Source of the DNA: Parcubacteria group bacterium GW2011_GWB1_42_6
Lineage (GTDB): Bacteria > Patescibacteriota > Minisyncoccia > Portnoybacterales > GWB1-42-6
Length of the DNA: 7,407 nt
Direction: 5' to 3'
Assembly (NCBI GenBank): GCA_000997475.1
Contig: LCEC01000034.1
Location: 1 to 7,407, forward strand
Below, piece by piece: positions 5,876 through 7,407 of the stretch. Every line of letters starts with the position of its first letter. Positions within the stretch are counted from its first letter, which is position 1. The position numbers and the translations under genes were made by a program. Under the pieces are notes generated by a model. The model was not told the origin of the DNA and made no database searches. It saw only the letters and a list, made by a program, of their open reading frames with translations.

Positions 5876-5958
5876 TACGAAATTACGAATTTATTACGAA
5901 TATACGAATTTAAATCCTGAATTTATTCGCGGCATTTGCATGCCATTCGTAAATTGGC
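5876..5958. repeat. TACGAA repeat cluster upstream of the TM-helix protein gene
   Basis: TACGAA occurs four times in the same direction (5876-5881, 5884-5889, 5895-5900, 5903-5908), and an inverted ATTCGTAAATTGG lies at 5946-5958. Between them is a small GGCAT/ATGCC hairpin (5931-5944). It carries the same core as the repeats at 632-665 and 3997-4093. It lies where the 5' leader or promoter of the 5848 gene should be, but no convincing -35/-10 pair was found there. Confidence 0.55.
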
Positions 5959-5991
5959 ATTGCATTGCGCTTGCGCAAATAAAAATTGAAC

Positions 5992-6025
5992 AAAAACCCG
6001 TTCTCCAAAAAGAGATCCGGGCTTT
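5992..6025 (-). terminator. Possible second minus-strand terminator
   Basis: Read on the minus strand, CCCG and CGGG pair (6021-6018 with 6000-5997), extended by CTC/GAG (6014-6012 with 6005-6003) across a small internal loop, and are followed by five T residues (5996-5992). The stem is interrupted, so it is weaker than the hairpin at 6111-6130. It may back up termination before the 5848 gene. Confidence 0.4.
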
Positions 6026-6110
6026 ATAATATCGTTCTCGTAGGATTCATCTTTTTTATTATACGCTTGAAGGAAAGATCATGTCCATCTCATCGGTTGT
6101 GGATAACTAT

Positions 6111-6130
6111 AAAACCGCCGAAGCGGTTTT
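6111..6130 (-). terminator. Rho-independent terminator with TTCG loop
   Basis: On the minus strand AAAACCGC and GCGGTTTT form a perfect 8-bp stem around a TTCG tetraloop, and the stem ends in TTTTAT. It begins 18 nt after the stop codon of the small minus-strand gene ending at 6149, which supports that gene being real rather than the frame on the other strand. Confidence 0.75.
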
Positions 6131-6148
6131 ATCAAAATCAGGATTGGA

Positions 6149-6445
6149 TCATTTACTTTCTAAATCATCTACGGGTATTCCTTCAAATTCCAAAGTAGCA
6201 ATCAATTTGCCAGAAACTGGTGTCCAAAAATCTTTATCTCGTTTAAAAGCTCCAACAACTAAATCATTATCATCTCTTTCTATTCGATATTCAGAACCCT
6301 CCCAAGTTAAAATTTTAGATGACATAAATTTTGATAAATTATCTTCTTCTGACTTAAGCTTAATCCAAAAGATAAATAATTTTAATGCCAAATGTTCGGA
6401 AGAATTAAGATCAATCCAAATCAGTTTCTCGCCACTCTGAAGCAT
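6149..6445 (-). CDS. Small hypothetical protein
   Basis: No family recognised. From the ATG at 6445 it has 98 residues. The C-terminal half (ILTWEGSEYRIERDDNDLVVGAFKRD and on to FWTPVSGKLIATLEFEGIPV) has a balanced, beta-strand-rich composition with tryptophans and charged residues typical of a real small domain. A hydrophobic-aromatic stretch ALKLFIFWIKLK lies near residues 20-31. No signal peptide is seen. It is preferred over the overlapping plus-strand frame because a good terminator follows its stop and the opposite frame is unusually Ser-rich. The start is uncertain: GTG at 6487 would add 14 residues from the GC-rich element, and ATG at 6325 would leave only the C-terminal 58 residues. 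No Shine-Dalgarno site supports any of the three. Its GC-rich 5' part differs in composition from the rest, so its N-terminus may have been rewritten. Confidence 0.5.
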   Translation of the reverse strand: MLQSGEKLIWIDLNSSEHLALKLFIFWIKLKSEEDNLSKFMSSKILTWEGSEYRIERDDNDLVVGAFKRDKDFWTPVSGKLIATLEFEGIPVDDLESK

Positions 6446-6446
6446 T

Positions 6447-6549
6447 GGCGAAAGGGGGTGCAGAATACTTGAATTAGTCCGAACCACTTTCGCCGCCTGC
6501 GGCGGCGAGGAAGTCCCCCCGCGAAAATCCGGAAAGGCGGCGAAGCCGC
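6447..6549. other. GC-rich, hairpin-rich intergenic element
   Basis: Three inverted repeats follow each other: GGCGAAAG (6447-6454) with CTTTCGCC (6487-6494); CGCCGCC-TGC-GGCGGCG (6491-6507); and GCGGC-GAA-GCCGC (6537-6549). The composition is far more GC-rich than the flanking genes. The last hairpin lies about 40 nt after the stop of the upstream minus-strand gene at 6589 and may help end its transcript, but there is no T-tract. It may be a small dispersed repeat or a leader of the 6445 gene. Confidence 0.5.
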
Positions 6550-6588
6550 ACGAATGACAATTTCAAGTTTTTCTTTGGCAGCAAATTC

Positions 6589-7278
6589 CTAAAGAGTTTT
6601 TTGACATTCTGTCGCTTGCTGTTCTTCTGTCCTCTTTAAGTCTTCGGGCAAAGTAAACGGTTTTCGGGTTGGCTTGGAAATACCGAGGTCGATGTATTCC
6701 AAGTTTGAGTAAAACCAAGGAGAGAAACAAGGACCAGGAGAATTATCAGAACTTGTTTCGACAAATACAAATTTATTGCTCAAAATTCCTACACCTCTAA
6801 ATTCCTGATACTTAGCAAGTTTCTGGCTGAGCAATAATGTATTTCCTTCCGGGATGTTGAAATTGAAAGTCCCATCTTGTCGGTATGTTTTGTCCTTTGC
6901 CAAATCGTAAACCCAAATATCAGAGCCGTCATCAAAATTGGTCACATAGTAAAATTTATTTTTGTTCTGTGGGTCTTGGAAAACTTGTCTAACTTGCCAA
7001 AAATTCAAAATAGCCAATTCAAATTTTGTCTTAACAAGTTCATCGTTCTGATTATTAGAGGTTGCTGGAGTGGGAGTTACGCTAGAAGTTCCCTTAAGTT
7101 GATCAACTTGGATACGCAAAGAAACAATTTCGTTATTAAGTTCTGATTGTTTCTGATTCGCCCACCAATAAATTCCGCCTCCAACAATTATGGCAGTCAA
7201 AATAACAGAAATAATTATTGGGAGAAGTACTGGATTATTTTTAGCAGTAGTATCAAATTGATTTATTGGTTGTTCCAT
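6589..7278 (-). CDS. Membrane-anchored protein of unknown function with an extracytoplasmic domain
   Basis: 229 residues, no family recognised. Layout: a short polar N-terminus (1-16), one membrane helix PVLLPIIISVILTAIIVGGGIYWW (16-39), a coiled-coil-like segment with hydrophobic spacing QSELNNEIVSLRIQVDQLKG (44-63), a Ser/Thr/Pro/Asn linker (64-79) and a C-terminal domain (80-229). That domain is rich in aromatic residues and probable beta strands, for example KFYYVTNFDDGSDIWVYDLAK (108-128), which resembles a single blade-like strand pair. Two cysteines (184 and 225) could form a disulfide. By the positive-inside rule the N-terminus is cytoplasmic and the large domain outside. The ATG at 7278 has no Shine-Dalgarno site; an AT-rich palindrome precedes it. 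Probably an envelope or surface protein. Confidence 0.8.
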   Translation of the reverse strand: MEQPINQFDTTAKNNPVLLPIIISVILTAIIVGGGIYWWANQKQSELNNEIVSLRIQVDQLKGTSSVTPTPATSNNQNDELVKTKFELAILNFWQVRQVFQDPQNKNKFYYVTNFDDGSDIWVYDLAKDKTYRQDGTFNFNIPEGNTLLLSQKLAKYQEFRGVGILSNKFVFVETSSDNSPGPCFSPWFYSNLEYIDLGISKPTRKPFTLPEDLKRTEEQQATECQKTL

Positions 7279-7280
7279 AA

Positions 7281-7298
7281 AATTATTAGTTAATAATT
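7281..7298. promoter_or_regulatory. AT-rich palindrome in the 5' region of the membrane-anchored protein gene
   Basis: AATTATTA and TAATAATT are perfect 8-bp inverted repeats around GT, only 2 bp from the ATG. On the minus strand TAATAAT inside it resembles a -10 box, so it might be an operator over a near-leaderless promoter. The very low GC content means chance is a serious alternative. Confidence 0.3.
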
Positions 7299-7407
7299 AT
7301 TGATTTATGATTAAAAAATTTTCTTCCCCCAAAATTAAAATATGGTTCGAGCCGATGTTTTTCTCCGGGTTCTTTTGCGGTTTTGAGCGGTGCGGCTCCG
7401 CTGCCTT
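7299..7407. other. Right-edge region, unresolved
   Basis: No complete gene. A minus-strand frame (stop at 7286-7288) stays open to the window edge and could be the 3' end of another gene, but it is too short to judge. A small hairpin, AGCGG (7386-7390) with CCGCT (7398-7402), lies at the edge. Confidence 0.3.

Larger units (their letters stand above)
5867..6110. other. Gene-free gap between two minus-strand genes
   Basis: Together with its flanks this is a 300-base stretch without a credible gene. It holds the TACGAA cluster, a GCGC-rich hairpin near 5965-5978 and a candidate minus-strand terminator at 5992-6025. The short plus-strand frames crossing it have no homology that I can recognise and run through hairpins. 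A promoter for the 5848 gene should be here, but I could not place it. Confidence 0.5.

Noticed and set aside
6081..6440. Plus-strand open frame of 119 codons with AAGGA 6-7 nt before its ATG
   Set aside because: It is Ser-rich, passes through the TTCG hairpin at 6111-6130, and lies opposite a minus-strand frame with better composition followed by that hairpin as terminator. Not fully excluded.
6448..6460. Strong Shine-Dalgarno-like GCGAAAGGGGGTG on the plus strand, identical to the one before the TM-helix gene on the minus strand
   Set aside because: No open frame follows it on the plus strand (stop within a few codons), and a 13-nt match can arise by chance in a window of this size.
7343..7352. 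GGTTCGAGCC resembling a tRNA T-arm
   Set aside because: The flanking bases do not form the 5-bp T stem and no acceptor, D or anticodon arms are found.

Overview
The window looks like a piece of a small, AT-rich bacterial genome of the Candidate Phyla Radiation (Patescibacteria, Parcubacteria-like). This is an inference from gene content and style: short divergent versions of core proteins, family-poor membrane and exported proteins, several genes without a visible Shine-Dalgarno site, and intergenic gaps filled with palindromes. TGA acts as a stop (thpR), so the standard code fits. No rRNA, tRNA, CRISPR, transposase or phage gene was seen.

Layout. (1) 1-620, minus: a WecG/TagA/CpsF-type glycosyltransferase whose C-terminus runs off the left edge. 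(2) 621-888: a gap holding an 11-bp hairpin just upstream of that gene and a ~185-bp imperfect inverted repeat. (3) 889-1461, minus: an RNA 2',3'-cyclic phosphodiesterase (ThpR, 2H family), divergently transcribed from (4) 1519-2109, plus: a YjdF/DUF2238-like membrane protein, followed after 8 bp by (5) 2118-3929, plus: a reduced PriA. (6) 3930-4143: a gap with a ~97-bp palindrome. (7) 4144-5085, plus: methionyl-tRNA formyltransferase (fmt), ended by a strong bidirectional terminator. (8) 5168-5848, minus: a conserved-TM-helix / MscS-pore-like membrane protein with a strong ribosome binding site. (9) 5849-6148: a gap with TACGAA repeats and two minus-strand terminators. (10) 6149-6445, minus: a small unknown protein. 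(11) 6446-6588: a GC-rich, hairpin-rich gap. (12) 6589-7278, minus: a single-pass membrane protein with an outside domain. (13) 7279-7407: a non-coding or unresolved right edge.

Working together: priA and fmt are core replication-restart and translation-initiation genes that are neighbours in many bacteria, usually with def between them; def is absent here. The rest concerns the cell envelope or RNA ends.

The most notable feature is enzyme erosion. PriA has lost the Walker A site, the winged-helix segment and helicase motifs III, V and VI, yet keeps all eight zinc cysteines and an intact reading frame. ThpR has Arg in place of the first catalytic His. The glycosyltransferase has substitutions at its expected donor-site positions. 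The second theme is a family of ATTACGAA-containing palindromes in three separate intergenic gaps.
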